In this document: piece after piece, positions 32,185-43,652 of the stretch
How positions within the stretch are numbered: the first letter of the stretch is position 1
How the letters are laid out: each line of letters opens with the position of its first letter
Source of the DNA: Fallopia convolvulus
Lineage: Eukaryota; Streptophyta; Magnoliopsida; Caryophyllales; Polygonaceae
Assembly: GCA_964016875.1 (NCBI GenBank)
Contig: OZ024730.1
Location: 33,957,795 to 34,021,794 of the forward strand
DNA length: 64,000 nucleotides
Direction of reading: 5' to 3'
Made by a program: the position numbers and the translations under genes
Notes under the pieces: model-generated
What the model was told of the DNA's origin: nothing
The model's input: the letters and a program-made list of their open reading frames with translations, nothing else
The model's database searches: none

Positions 32185-33414
32185 TGTAGACTTGCAAATA
32201 ATAACAAAGCCAAGATAAGATCCATTCATAATAACAACACACGAAATGACCCCATTCTTGCATTGCAACCAAGTGATTGAATTTAAATTTCAGCATTCTG
32301 TAGGATCGTTACCGAACCCATGGGGGTCGGTTACGAGTCTCCTTGAAGCTGTAATGCATTCTGGTGAAGTAAATGGGCCGTTACCGACCTTATGGAGGTC
32401 GGTAACGAGCCAACAGTGGCTTCCAAAACAAGTTTCGAGCGGAAAGGCTCGATTTCGAACAATCAAACACTCAACAAGTCATTAATCAAGCAAGAATCCA
32501 AATAATACCGAGCAAAACCAAGCATCCACAACCCCATACTTGCTCAAAAATCCATCCCAAACATTCAATATTTGCATAAAACAAGTTGTAGATCAAATCA
32601 AAGCAAGAAAACTCATGCTTATAAATTGAAATAAATTCAATCCTAAACTTGAAGAAACAATGTTCATCAAGACAAAACACCAATAGTTCAGGCAAAGAGG
32701 CAATCAATCAAGCATGAAAAATCTCAAACTAGATCTAGATCCCGACATGTAAATCAACCAAAAATCACCATGAATACTTCAAAAATTTGGAATAAAGATT
32801 TAAAGTTGAGAAAACATACCAATCCGAAGAAATAAGAATGAAAAATAGAGGGTTTTGGGTTGGTAACGAGGGATTATGGATCGGTAACGAACAAAGAAGT
32901 ATTGCTTGGTACTGGGGTATGGCTCGGTTTACTAGTGCGTGTGGGAGCGCAAAGGTGGCTGGGTGGTGTGGCAGCAGTTCACCGGTGGTTTGGTGGTGCG
33001 AGGGGTGGCCGCCGATTTGGAGTGAGAGTTAGGGTTTGGGAGTGGCGGCCGAGAGAAGGAGCAAGGAGAATGATGTGTTGGTTGAGGGTTTGGAATAAAA
33101 GAAAGAGGAGTATTAAAAAAACATACTTGGGTCGAATTTTGGGATTATTTTCGATTACACTGCAAGGGTCGGTACCGACCTTGGGGGGTCGGTAACGACC
33201 CACTTGTAGTTTTTCACCGAGTTTGTTTTTGCTCTAATTTTCAACTTCATTCCTGTATCACTTTAACAAGGCATTCTATTCCGAAAATATAAAACCTAAT
33301 CTAGAAACAAACCAAAAGAAAGCTAGCAAAAAGATCTAAGAAAGGAAAAACTAAACTGGGTTGCCTCCCGTAAGCGTTATTTTTAACGTCGTTAGCCCGA
33401 CGAACTTACCTTGG
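32185..33414 (-). other. element C leader between integrase and ORF1
   Basis: Holds the conserved post-pol block (33358-33400), palindrome modules at 33167-33203, 32385-32410 and 32304-32340, and a possible 3' splice site TTATTTGCAAG|TCTACAATGG just before the ORF1 start. No coding frame. Confidence 0.55.
33358..33400 (-). other. conserved post-pol block (element C)
   Basis: Minus strand GGGCTAACGACGTTAAA then AACGCTTACGGGAGGCAACCC. The same block lies just after pol in B (48483-48524) and D (25732-25774). Confidence 0.65.
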
Positions 33415-33788
33415 CTAGTCCGACAATGTGAGAGCCCAAGTGGCTCGGATTTCCTCATCTAGGTCAGCTTGCTCAAGGTATTTCTTCAGCCGGTGTCCAT
33501 TAACTTTATAGAGGGCTCCATTGTTGTCTAATAGATCCACCACTCCATGGGATAAATGTGGTGGACCACTAATGGCCCGCTCCATCTTGACCTCAGCTTT
33601 CTTGGAAAAGCGGAATCTAGAGTTAAAGAGGAGTACCTTGTCACCAACTTCATAAGTTTTTGGCACCAATTTCTTGTCAAGCCACTTCTTGGTGCGTTCC
33701 TTGTAGATCTCGGCATTCTCATATGCTCTTAGCCTCAACTCCTCTAGTTCTTGCAAGTCCATGAATCGTTTTGCTCCAGCCTTGTCGA
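33415..33788 (-). pseudogene. integrase C-terminus of element C
   Basis: Encodes KAGAKRFMDLQELEELRLRAYENAEIYKERT and then KVLLFNSRFRF, VNGHRLKKYLEQAD and EIRATWAL, the integrase C-terminal region of Athila pol. Cut at 33788 by the insertion of B; the upstream part continues at 54327. Confidence 0.85.
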
Positions 33789-34355
33789 TGATGTCGCACT
33801 TTTTAGTTAGTTTTTAAGGGTAGTTTCCTAGCTAAATTGAGTCATTCTAGGTCCACTATGTTTGTTTTGTGTGTAACTCCGACCCTCTTTAGAGAGTTGG
33901 AGTCGTTTGTGTGTGTTTATTGTTTTTGTAGGTCTTTAAAGCGTTGAGGAGGAGATATCTCGGTTTTTCAAGCTTTCTAGGAGGTGGTGTTAGAAGTGGT
34001 TTGGTGGTGATGTTGATAGAAGAGCAAGAGTCGGTGCATTTGAAGGTTTGATGATTTAAGAGTGAAGATTTCAAGATCAAAGTGCTTTAAGAAGGAGCTA
34101 AAGGATGTCTTAGAAGGCCAATAGCGATTGAAGAAGGAACATTGAAGGAAAGCCAAGCATTGGAGCAAGTTTTGAGCAAGAAATGAAGAAATCAAGTGCA
34201 GCCAGGGGTCGGTGACGACCCACATATGGTCGGTGACGACCCATTCCGTGTGTTGCGGAATTTTTACTTGCGTCTTAAGTTTGGTTTAGTAATTGTTTTA
34301 TTTATGGGCCTTTTTAAGATAGATTTTAGTTTCCTTATAGATTTATTTCTACCAC

Positions 34356-34363
34356 TATATAAG
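34356..34363 (+). promoter_or_regulatory. TATA box of element B LTR
   Basis: TATATAAG about 570 bp into the LTR, followed by the AGGGTTTTATTTCAAGGGG start-site region. The same sequence recurs in the 3' LTR near 53391. Confidence 0.55.
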
Positions 34364-34614
34364 GATCTCTAGGGTTTTATTTCAAGGGGGAAGCTTTTGG
34401 GAGAGACGTTTTTAGGGTTATTTGAGGAGAACGGAACAAGTTGCAAGTTTGGTTTTTTAGGTTACTTTGATTCCAAGCTCTTGGACGATTAAGAGGGACT
34501 TGGAGGTTTGCTTAAGTTTGTAAGTTTTCTTTTTTAATTGAAGTTTGTTTGGATTTGAATTATGTCTTCTCTTTCGTTTATGATTGTTGATTGTTTCATG
34601 GATCGTGAGTAGTC

Positions 34615-34643
34615 TACTTTCTAGGGTTGGGGTGAAACCCGAC
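34615..34643 (+). promoter_or_regulatory. donor-like GTGAGTAG plus hairpin in the LTR leader
   Basis: GTGAGTAG is followed by a GTTGGG-GTGAAA-CCCGAC stem-loop. Equivalent sites exist in LTR A (19814-19853), the fragment at 22248-22289 and H (59726-59764), with changed but still pairing stem bases. It may be a leader splice donor with an RNA structure; this is inference. Confidence 0.4.
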
Positions 34644-35238
34644 GAGTTGTGCATGATTAAATCTTGAATATTATAATGAACCATCTATTTTAATCTCTAT
34701 CTATTATCCTCTTGTTTGCTATCAATTCCTTGGTGAAAGTCAAAGCATGTTCATGTTTATGAGTGAATCGAAAGATTTAGTTGTGCATTTGGATTATAAT
34801 TGGTTGAAACGAAAGTTAAACCTTTAGGAAACAAGTAGGGTTGCAAGTCTAGATCTTTATGAAAGTTAAGATTTTTACTTGATTTATCATGACGAAAGTC
34901 ATTCATGGGATTATTTATGGTTGATTTTGATTCATGTTTGCATGCATAAATTTGTTGTGGTGAATCCTTTGCTCTAGATCTTCTTTAATTTGGTTTTCCG
35001 AAGTTTTCTCTTACCCGGATAGGTCGGTTACGACCACTATCAGGTCGGTGTCGAGCACCTGTCTCCCTTGTTTTTTTTCCCCTGCATTTGTGTTGATTTG
35101 TTGGTCGGTTACGACCTGTTGTGGGTCGGTGCCGAGCACCTGTTTGAGTGTTTTGCTTTGTTTTGTTTTCTTTTATTAGGATTAGTAGCTAGACATAGAT
35201 TCTTCTAATTCCCGTGGACGAATTTGGCCTCCCTGTAC

Positions 35239-36314
35239 TGAAATAATTCCATCGACATCCGAGCCAACAATGGAGCACATGTCGGAACACTTGGAGGAGC
35301 CATGACCTGCCCTAGACGCGCCTACAAGCTTGGATGCGGAGCCACTCGGCGCTCCCTTGCAAGGGACTGGTACGCCTTGCGCTACGTTGGATTCCGACCT
35401 TGATATTGCCAAATCTTCTAGCACTTTTGATGGCACTTTGCCCCATTACTTGAGTGAAGATTTCGTACCTAATGACAAGTCTAATTTGCACGACAAAGGG
35501 GAGTCTTCGCTTGGACAAGTAACCAAGGCCGGTGTCCGAGGCGCTAAGAAGCCAAGTCAAGGTACCACGCCCTATCTTGGCCGCATCACTCGAGCACTTT
35601 CTAGGGCAATACTTGACAAGATCAAGGAGGAGCTCATGGCTCATAAGTTGGACTTTGGTTAGCAAAGGTGAAAGTTGGAGTCTTATGATACATCATGGTT
35701 CGATAAGTGACAATTTAACGGTTGAGGACGATTAATGTTCTCTCGGTTTTTATGGGTTGTTTTTGTAATTTTCTTTAAATGAGGGGGCTGATTTTTTGAG
35801 GCTTGTTGTCTAGATTATATGGTCGTCCATCCCCCTCCTCCCTTGGGAGACTTGGACGAAAACTTGTTGCTCTCTTTCCCTTGCATTTTCAATTCAAGTT
35901 TCTTGTTTTTGCTTCGTTCAATTCTCGTTGTTCAAGTTGTTGGTGAGTAATATCCGACAATCTCGGGCATCCTAGTTTGTTTGAGAGCTTGGTGAGTCAT
36001 ATCCAAGTTATCAAGCATCCATATCCCCTTGTTCTCTCCATTACGAACCATCATCCGTCTCGGAGGTTTCTGCACCATCTCAGTAAAATCAACATAACGT
36101 TCAATCCACTCATCATCTTGATCTCATATTTTTAGGACTTCAACTAGACTCATAGATCTAACTTCTCGAATTAGAATCACTCAATTCCGAGTTCGGACGA
36201 GGAAGATCCAGCCAGTTGAATACGGGTCAGTTGCGTGGTGTTTGTTGTCGGAATTCCTTGGATTCTCGTGGCGATCTCTTTGCACCATCATCCCCTCCAT
36301 CGATCCGGCCATCA
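35239..36314 (+). repeat. concatemer LTR1
   Basis: Starts TGAAATAATTCCATCG, ends ATCCGGCCATCA. Shares single-base variants with LTR4 (CCATGACC, AGCTTGG, CACTTTTGATGG) that LTR2 and LTR3 lack. Contains the C-terminal gag-like codons ending AHKLDFG. Confidence 0.88.
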
Positions 36315-37187
36315 AATGGTATCAGAAACACGCGAAGGTATTGCCATATAATCCTTGTTCCGACCTTGAATTTCCACTTGTTGCAAGTTCTTTTTTTCGA
36401 ATCACCCTTGTGGATGCATTGTTGTGTCTAGGCGTGAGCCTTGTTGTTGATTGTGTCTTGTGTTGTGAGGGACGTGTTGTCCTTGTTTGTTGTTGCTTTG
36501 GACGAATTTTGTGAGTTTCCATGGCAGAAATTCTGCTAAAAAACGTCCATGAATAAGAACACCAAAGGACCTCATAATTTTGGTAGTTGAAAGGTTGATC
36601 CTCTTGCTTGTTTAATGCCTTCAACTAGGAGATGTCTTGAATGAACTTTGCTGAATTTGTGCTATGGAAAAACGTGGCTTGTGTGTCCAAAAACCAGCCT
36701 TAAATCATTTCGTTACATGCTTGTTGAAAGGTTCGGTGCTAGGATACGGGAACGACACCGAGAATTGCTAGTCTTGCTTGGTTGTTTCTTTTCTTGTTGT
36801 TGTGTTTGAGTTTTTTTTTTCCATTTTGATGGTCATCTCCTACTTGCAACTTGTCGGATATTCATCTCGTGCAAGTCTTGGTGGTTAATTCAAGTGCACT
36901 CTATACCTTGATCTTTGCCGTGTTTTTAAGATGACAAGTGTAGGTGATGAAAAAGACAACCAAAAGTTTGATGAGGAGTCCTCCAACTCGATGGCTGCCA
37001 TGTTGCAATCCTTCCAACAATCCATGCAACAATCTTTGAAAGCTATGGAGACACGCATGGATGCCTTGGAGCACCAGATCCTAGGGCTGGACAAGAGGAC
37101 ACAAGTGCCTGAAGTGGTGAAGATCAAGGAGACACGAGAAGAGGATCATGTTTCGAGGACAAACCCTTTTAAAGGGGAGGAGGATGA
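36315..37187 (+). other. concatemer internal region 1
   Basis: Primer site TGGTATCAGA at 36317-36326, a leader of about 600 bp without coding sequence, the gag-like start at 36931, and polypurine tract AAAGGGGAGGAGGATGA at 37171-37187. Confidence 0.85.
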
Positions 37188-37398
37188 TGTGATTCCATCG
37201 ACATCCGATCCAACAATAGAGCACACGCCGGAACACTTGGAGGAGCCACGACCTGCCCTAGACGCGCCTACAAGCATGGATGCGGAGCCACTCGGCGCGC
37301 CCTTGCAAGGGACTGGTACGCCTTGCGCTACGTTGGATTCCGACCTTGATATTGCCAAATCTTCTAGCACTTTGATGGCACTTTTCCTCATTACTTGA
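36931..37398 (+). pseudogene. gag-like ORF, copy 1, running into LTR2
   Basis: 155 codons starting MTSVGDEKDNQKF, with a Q-rich helical stretch (QQSMQQSLKAMETRMDALE) and an acidic P/E-rich second half. The frame passes straight through the polypurine tract into the LTR and ends after a one-base deletion (CACTTTGATGG against CACTTTTGATGG in LTR1). In the LTR1/LTR4 version the frame could continue to RITRALSRAILDKIKEEL, a tail like gag C-termini of plant elements. No canonical gag core or zinc knuckle is present. Confidence 0.6.
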
Positions 37399-38258
37399 GT
37401 GAAGTTTCGTCCCTAATGACAAGTCCAATTTGCACGACAAAGGGGAGTCTTCGCTTGGACAAGTAACCAAGGCCGGTGTCCGAGGCGCTAAGAAGCCAAG
37501 TCAAGGTACCACGCCTTATCTTGGCCGCATCACTCGAGCACTTGATAGGGCAATACTTGACAAGATCAAGGAGGAGCTCATGGCTCATAAGTTGGACTTT
37601 GGTTAGCAAAGGTGAAAGTTGGAGTCTTATGATACATCATGGTTCGATAAGTGACAATTTAACGGTTGAGGACGATTAATGTTCTCTCGGTTTTTATGGG
37701 TTGTTTTTGTAATTTTCTTTAAATGAGGGGGCTGATTTTGTGAGGCTTGTTGTCTAGATTATATGGTCGTCCATCCCCCTCCTCCCTTGGGAGACTTGGA
37801 CGAAAACTTGTTGCTCTCTTTCCCTTGCATTTTCAATTCAAGTTTCTTGTTTTTGCTTCGTTCAATTCTCGTTGTTCAAGTTGTTGGTGAGTAATATCCG
37901 ACAATCTCGGGCATCCTAGTTTGTTTGAGAGCTTGGTGAGTCATATCCAAGTTATCAAGCATCCATATCCCCTTGTTCTCTCCATTACGAACCATCATCC
38001 GTCTCGGAGGTTTCTGCACCATCTCAGTAAAATCGACATAACGTTCAATCCACTCATCATCTTGATCTCATATTTTGAGGACTTCAACTAGACTCATAGA
38101 TCTAACTTCTCGAATTAGAATCACTCAATTCCGAGTTCGGACGAGGAAGATCCAGCCAGTTGAATACGGGTCAGTTGCGTGGTGTTTGTTGTCGGAATTC
38201 CTTGGATTCTCGTGGCGATCTCTTTGCACCATCATCCCCTCCATCGATCCGGCCATCA
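37188..38258 (+). repeat. concatemer LTR2
   Basis: Starts TGTGATTCCATCG after the polypurine tract, ends GGCCATCA, 1,071 bp. It reads as identical or nearly identical to LTR3. Confidence 0.88.
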
Positions 38259-39131
38259 AATGGTATCAGAAACACGCGAAGGTATTGCCATATAATCCTT
38301 GTTCCGACCTTGAATTTCCACTTGTTGCAAGTTCTTTTTTTCGAATCACCCTTGTGGATGCATTGTTGTGTCTAGGCGTGAGCCTTGTTGTTGATTGTGT
38401 CTTGTGTTGTGAGGGACGTGTTGTCCTTGTTTGTTGTTGCTTTGGACGAATTTTGTGAGTTTCCATGGCAGAAATTCTGCTAAAAAACGTCCATGAATAA
38501 GAACACCAAAGGACCTCATAATTTTGGTAGTTGAAAGGTTGATCCTCTTGCTTGTTTAATGCCTTCAACTAGGAGATGTCTTGAATGAACTTTGCTGAAT
38601 TTGTGCTATGGAAAAACGTGGCTTGTGTGTCCAAAAACCAGCCTTAAATCATTTCGTTACATGCTTGTTGAAAGGTTCGGTGCTAGGATACGGGAACGAC
38701 ACCGAGAATTGCTAGTCTTGCTTGGTTGTTTCTTTTCTTGTTGTTGTGTTTGAGTTTTTTTTTTCCATTTTGATGGTCATCTCCTACTTGCAACTTGTCG
38801 GATATTCATCTCGTGCAAGTCTTGGTGGTTAATTCAAGTGCACTCTATACCTTGATCTTTGCCGTGTTTTTAAGATGACAAGTGTAGGTGATGAAAAAGA
38901 CAACCAAAAGTTTGATGAGGAGTCCTCCAACTCGATGGCTGCCATGTTGCAATCCTTCCAACAATCCATGCAACAATCTTTGAAAGCTATGGAGACACGC
39001 ATGGATGCCTTGGAGCACCAGATCCTAGGGCTGGACAAGAGGACACAAGTGCCTGAAGTGGTGAAGATCAAGGAGACACGAGAAGAGGATCATGTTTCGA
39101 GGACAAACCCTTTTAAAGGGGAGGAGGATGA
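38259..39131 (+). other. concatemer internal region 2
   Basis: Copy of internal region 1 at +1,944 bp, primer site 38261-38270; no difference from copy 1 was noticed in the gag-like part. Confidence 0.85.
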
Positions 39132-39342
39132 TGTGATTCCATCGACATCCGATCCAACAATAGAGCACACGCCGGAACACTTGGAGGAGCCACGACCTGC
39201 CCTAGACGCGCCTACAAGCATGGATGCGGAGCCACTCGGCGCGCCCTTGCAAGGGACTGGTACGCCTTGCGCTACGTTGGATTCCGACCTTGATATTGCC
39301 AAATCTTCTAGCACTTTGATGGCACTTTTCCTCATTACTTGA
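38875..39342 (+). pseudogene. gag-like ORF, copy 2, running into LTR3
   Basis: Same 155-residue translation as copy 1, including the one-base deletion that closes the frame. Confidence 0.6.
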
Positions 39343-40202
39343 GTGAAGTTTCGTCCCTAATGACAAGTCCAATTTGCACGACAAAGGGGAGTCTTCGCTT
39401 GGACAAGTAACCAAGGCCGGTGTCCGAGGCGCTAAGAAGCCAAGTCAAGGTACCACGCCTTATCTTGGCCGCATCACTCGAGCACTTGATAGGGCAATAC
39501 TTGACAAGATCAAGGAGGAGCTCATGGCTCATAAGTTGGACTTTGGTTAGCAAAGGTGAAAGTTGGAGTCTTATGATACATCATGGTTCGATAAGTGACA
39601 ATTTAACGGTTGAGGACGATTAATGTTCTCTCGGTTTTTATGGGTTGTTTTTGTAATTTTCTTTAAATGAGGGGGCTGATTTTGTGAGGCTTGTTGTCTA
39701 GATTATATGGTCGTCCATCCCCCTCCTCCCTTGGGAGACTTGGACGAAAACTTGTTGCTCTCTTTCCCTTGCATTTTCAATTCAAGTTTCTTGTTTTTGC
39801 TTCGTTCAATTCTCGTTGTTCAAGTTGTTGGTGAGTAATATCCGACAATCTCGGGCATCCTAGTTTGTTTGAGAGCTTGGTGAGTCATATCCAAGTTATC
39901 AAGCATCCATATCCCCTTGTTCTCTCCATTACGAACCATCATCCGTCTCGGAGGTTTCTGCACCATCTCAGTAAAATCGACATAACGTTCAATCCACTCA
40001 TCATCTTGATCTCATATTTTGAGGACTTCAACTAGACTCATAGATCTAACTTCTCGAATTAGAATCACTCAATTCCGAGTTCGGACGAGGAAGATCCAGC
40101 CAGTTGAATACGGGTCAGTTGCGTGGTGTTTGTTGTCGGAATTCCTTGGATTCTCGTGGCGATCTCTTTGCACCATCATCCCCTCCATCGATCCGGCCAT
40201 CA
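39132..40202 (+). repeat. concatemer LTR3
   Basis: Same boundaries as LTR2, +1,944 bp. Confidence 0.88.
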
Positions 40203-41075
40203 AATGGTATCAGAAACACGCGAAGGTATTGCCATATAATCCTTGTTCCGACCTTGAATTTCCACTTGTTGCAAGTTCTTTTTTTCGAATCACCCTTGTG
40301 GATGCATTGTTGTGTCTAGGCGTGAGCCTTGTTGTTGATTGTGTCTTGTGTTGTGAGGGACGTGTTGTCCTTGTTTGTTGTTGCTTTGGACGAATTTTGT
40401 GAGTTTCCATGGCAGAAATTCTGCTAAAAAACGTCCATGAATAAGAACACCAAAGGACCTCATAATTTTGGTAGTTGAAAGGTTGATCCTCTTGCTTGTT
40501 TAATGCCTTCAACTAGGAGATGTCTTGAATGAACTTTGCTGAATTTGTGCTATGGAAAAACTTGGCTTGTGTGTCCAAAAACCAGCCTTAAATCATTTCG
40601 TTACATGCTTGTTGAAAGGTTCGGTGCTAGGATACGGGAACGACACCGAGAATTGCTAGTCTTGCTTAGTTGTTTCTTTTCTTGTTGTTGTGTTTGAGTT
40701 TTTTTTTTCCATTTTGTTGGTCATCTCCTACTTGCAACTTGTCGGATATTCATCTCGGGCAAGTCTAGGTGGTTAATTCAAGTGCACTCTATACCTTGAT
40801 CTTTGTCGTGTTTTTAAGATGACAAGTGTAGGTGATGAAAAAGACAACCAAAAGTTTGATGAGGAGTCCTCCAACTCGATGGCTGCCATGTTGCAATCCT
40901 TCCAACAATCCATGCAACAATCTTTGAAAGCTATGGAGACACGCATGGATGCCTTGGAGCGCCAGATCCTAGGGCTGGACAAGAGGACACAAGTGCCTCA
41001 AGTGGTGAAGATCAAGGAGACACGAGAAGAGGATCATGGTTCGAGGACAAACCCTTTTAAAGGGGAGGAGGAGGA
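40203..41075 (+). other. concatemer internal region 3
   Basis: Primer site 40205-40214. Carries private variants (TTGGAGCGCC, GTGCCTCAAG, GATCATGGTTCG), so it is older relative to copies 1 and 2. Confidence 0.85.
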
Positions 41076-41139
41076 TGTGATTCCATCGACATCCGAGCCA
41101 ACAATGGAGCACACGCCGGAACACTTGGAGGAGCCATGA
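40819..41139 (+). pseudogene. gag-like ORF, copy 3, running into LTR4
   Basis: 106 codons; ends at TGA in the LTR4 sequence GAGCCATGACC, where copies 1 and 2 have CACGACC and read on. The downstream in-frame part (41164-41496) is open to AHKLDFG. Confidence 0.6.
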
Positions 41140-42147
41140 CCTGCCCTAGACGCGCCTACAAGCTTGGATGCGGAGCCACTCGGCGCTCCCTTGCAAGGGG
41201 CTGGTACGCCTTACGCTACGTTGGATTCCGACCTTGATATTGCCAAATCTTCTAGCACTTTTGATGGCACTTTGCCCCATTACTTGAGTGAAGATTTCGT
41301 CCCTAATGACAAGTCCAATTTGCACGACAAAGGGGAGTCTTCGCTTGGACAAGTAACCAAGGCCGGTGTCCGAGGCGCTAAGAAGCCAAGTCAAGGTACC
41401 ACGCCCTATCTTGGCCGCATCACTCGAGCACTTGCTAGGACAATGCTTGACAAGATCAAGGAGGAGCTCATGGCTCATAAGTTGGACTTTGGTTAGCAAA
41501 GGTGAAAGTTGGAGTCTTATGATACATCATGGTTCGATAAGTGACAATTTAACGGTTGAGGACGATTAACGTGCTCTCGGTTTTTATGGGTTGTTTTTGT
41601 AATTTTCTTTAAATGAGGGGGCTGATTTTTTGAGGCTTGTTGTCTAGATTATATGGTCGTCCATCCCCCTCCTCCCTTGGGAGACTTGGACGAAAACTTG
41701 TTGCTCTCTTTCCCTTGCATTTTCAATTCAACTTTCTTGTTTTTGCTTCGTTCAATTCTCGTTGTTCAAGTTGTTGGTGAGTAATATCCGACAATCTCGG
41801 GCATCCTAGTTTGTTTGAGAGCTTGGTGAGTCATATCCAAGTTATCAAGCATCCATATCCCCTTGTTCTCTCCATTACGAACCATCATCTATCTCGGAGG
41901 TTTCTGGACCATCTCAGTAAAATCGACATAACGTTTAATCCACTCATCATCTTGATCTCATATTTTGAGGACTTCAACTAGACTCATAAATCTAACTTCT
42001 CAAATTGGAATCACTCAATTCCGAGTTCGGAAGAGGGAGATTCATCCAGTTGAATACGGGTCAGTTGCGTGGTGTTTGTTGTCGGAATTCCTTGGATTCT
42101 CGTGGCGATCTCTTTGCACCATCATCCCCCCATCAATCCGGCCATCA
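41076..42147 (+). repeat. concatemer LTR4
   Basis: Last LTR, ends GGCCATCA immediately before target duplication TGTAC; LTR1-like variants. Confidence 0.88.
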
Positions 42148-42152
42148 TGTAC

Positions 42153-42203
42153 TCAGCGGGGTCTTGATATAAATTTATTTGTTGTCAAGAAACCCTCTCA
42201 ACA
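42153..42203 (+). repeat. 5' LTR of element B, right end
   Basis: TCAGCGGGGTCTTGATATAAA through CCTCTCAACA, matching 54276-54326 of the 3' LTR. Confidence 0.88.
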
Positions 42204-42206
42204 AAT

Positions 42207-42224
42207 TGGCGCCGTTGCCGGGGA
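42207..42224 (+). other. primer binding site of element B
   Basis: TGGCGCCGTTGCCGGGGA is the exact complement of the 3' end of plant tRNA-Asp plus CCA, 3 bp after the LTR. Confidence 0.9.
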
Positions 42225-42323
42225 ATTAGTTTAGTTTATTGTCTAGTTATTTTTGGGTTTTGGAATAGCCCATACCCTCTTGTGTTTACTAATTCGTTTT
42301 CTTGTGATTGTGTGTGTAGGTAC

Positions 42324-43652
42324 ATGCCCTCTAGTTCACGAAGGGAAATCGACCTTTTTCCTTTTGATTCTGAACTTGAGAGAACCCTTCACCGCAGGCT
42401 AAGATAACGACGAGCAATGGCCAATGCTGAGGAACTTGCTCGCCAGATGGCTGATCTTCGCCTTCAGATGGAAGGTATTCAGAAAGAACGTGATGATCAA
42501 ACTACTGCTGTTACTCTTCTTCGACAACAACTCAATGCTATTCCACGTAATGCAAAGCAGTATATGCATCCTGAATTCAAGGTTCCCGAATCTGCTATTG
42601 TGCTCCCTGTTATTGAGCACGCTTTTGAGATCAAGTCACACTTCATCACTCTTATCAAGAGGTCGCAATTTGAAGGCAAGCCCACCGAGTGCCCCATGGA
42701 GCACATCAAGAACTTCACTGACCTCTGTGACACCATTGCGGCTGACGTATCGCTAGAATATGTGCTTTTAAAAGCATTCAAATGGTCTTTGGCCGAAAAG
42801 GGTCTTACTTGGCTTGAAAGTTTACCCTCCAAGTCGATCCATACATGGAAGGCGTTGCATGATCAGTTTCTGACTAAATTCTTTCCACCATCTAAGACTA
42901 CAGAGCTAAGAAAGCGCATAACTTCTTATCATCAACTTCCCAATGAAACTTTTGTGGAAACTTGGGAGCAGTTTAAAGAACTTCTTCGGCAATGTCCTAC
43001 TCATGGACAACCACCTTATGTGCTTCAAGAGATCTTCTTTCAGGGGATCAATGCCGCTACTAAGGACCGCATCAACCTTCACACCGACTGCGAATTCATT
43101 GAGATGGATCCCGATCAAGCTTGGGCCTTGTTAGACAAACTCACCAACTATGATGCAATGTATGGCACTCAACAAGCCGCCAGGGTTCAAATGAAGAAGC
43201 TTTATGATCCTAATGCCGAACCAATTGATCCAGATGTGAGGTTTCAATTTATGCAAGATGAGATAAACCGGCTTAAAAAGCAAGTGGGCCACTATAAATC
43301 CACCGCTCAACCTTGTCAAGAATGTGGTTCCCATGCTCATCCTACCTCTTCTTGCACGAATGTGGAACAAGTCCGAGCCGCCGAGGCTTATGCGGAGGCA
43401 AATTATATGAGAGGACCCTACCGTGGCCAAAACAATGCTTATCCAGCAAGAAACAACAACAATTTTTCTCAATGGAACAACAATGGCTATGGTCAAGGTT
43501 TTCAAGCACCACTACAAGAGCAGAGAGCCCCGCCCTATAAGCCTCCCGGTTTTCAAGAGCCACCAACTTGGGCACAAGGACTCCTTGAAGGAATGAATGG
43601 CATCCGAACTGATATGAATGGAGTCCGGACCGATCTTAAAAGACCGACCTGA
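42324..43652 (+). pseudogene. gag of element B
   Basis: The family start appears to be ATG 42324 (MPSSSRREIDLF), followed by an in-frame TAA at 42405; the open part runs from ATG 42417. Coiled N-terminus, then the gag core (FEIKSHFITLIKRSQFEG, MEHIKNFTDLCDTI, LKAFKWSL, TWKALHDQFLTKFFPPSKT, NETFVETWEQFKELLRQCP) and the knuckle CQECGSHAHPTSSC. It ends inside the gag-pro linker where an inverted LTR fragment has been joined. Compared with H, the remaining linker and the protease are missing. Confidence 0.85.

Larger units (their letters stand above)
29789..33788 (-). mobile_element. Athila-type element C, 3' segment
   Basis: Minus-strand end of integrase, the conserved post-pol block, ORF1 and 3' non-coding sequence. 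The other half of C is at 54327-58861; element B was inserted between them. Reading across the B insertion, LKELNMDLD (54327 side) joins KAGAKRFMDLQ (33788 side) in frame. Confidence 0.85.
33789..35238 (+). repeat. 5' LTR of element B, left part
   Basis: Matches the 3' LTR at 52824 over its full length up to CCTCCCTGTAC, where the concatemer is inserted; the remaining 51 bp are at 42153-42203. Palindrome modules at 34206-34243, 35026-35058 and 35104-35139. TATA box TATATAAG at 34356-34363; GTGAGTAG at 34615; hairpin at 34626-34643. Confidence 0.88.
35239..42147 (+). mobile_element. concatemer of a gag-only LTR retrotransposon (LTR-int-LTR-int-LTR-int-LTR)
   Basis: Four LTRs of about 1,070 bp alternate with three internal regions of 873 bp, with period 1,944-1,946 bp. 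The block begins TG (35239), ends CCATCA (42147) and is flanked by the 5-bp duplication TGTAC (35234-35238, 42148-42152), so the ends are those of an LTR-element insertion into B's LTR. Each internal region starts AA-TGGTATCAGA (initiator tRNA-Met primer site) and ends in a polypurine tract. There is no RT, RNase H or integrase. It resembles the TR-GAG/TRIM type of non-autonomous element. Confidence 0.9.

Noticed and set aside
35182..42234. Many small repeated frames on both strands (for example the 100- and 127-codon ones)
   Set aside because: They recur only because the 1,944-bp unit is repeated, and they lie in LTR or leader sequence; only the frame starting MTSVGDEKD has gag-like character.
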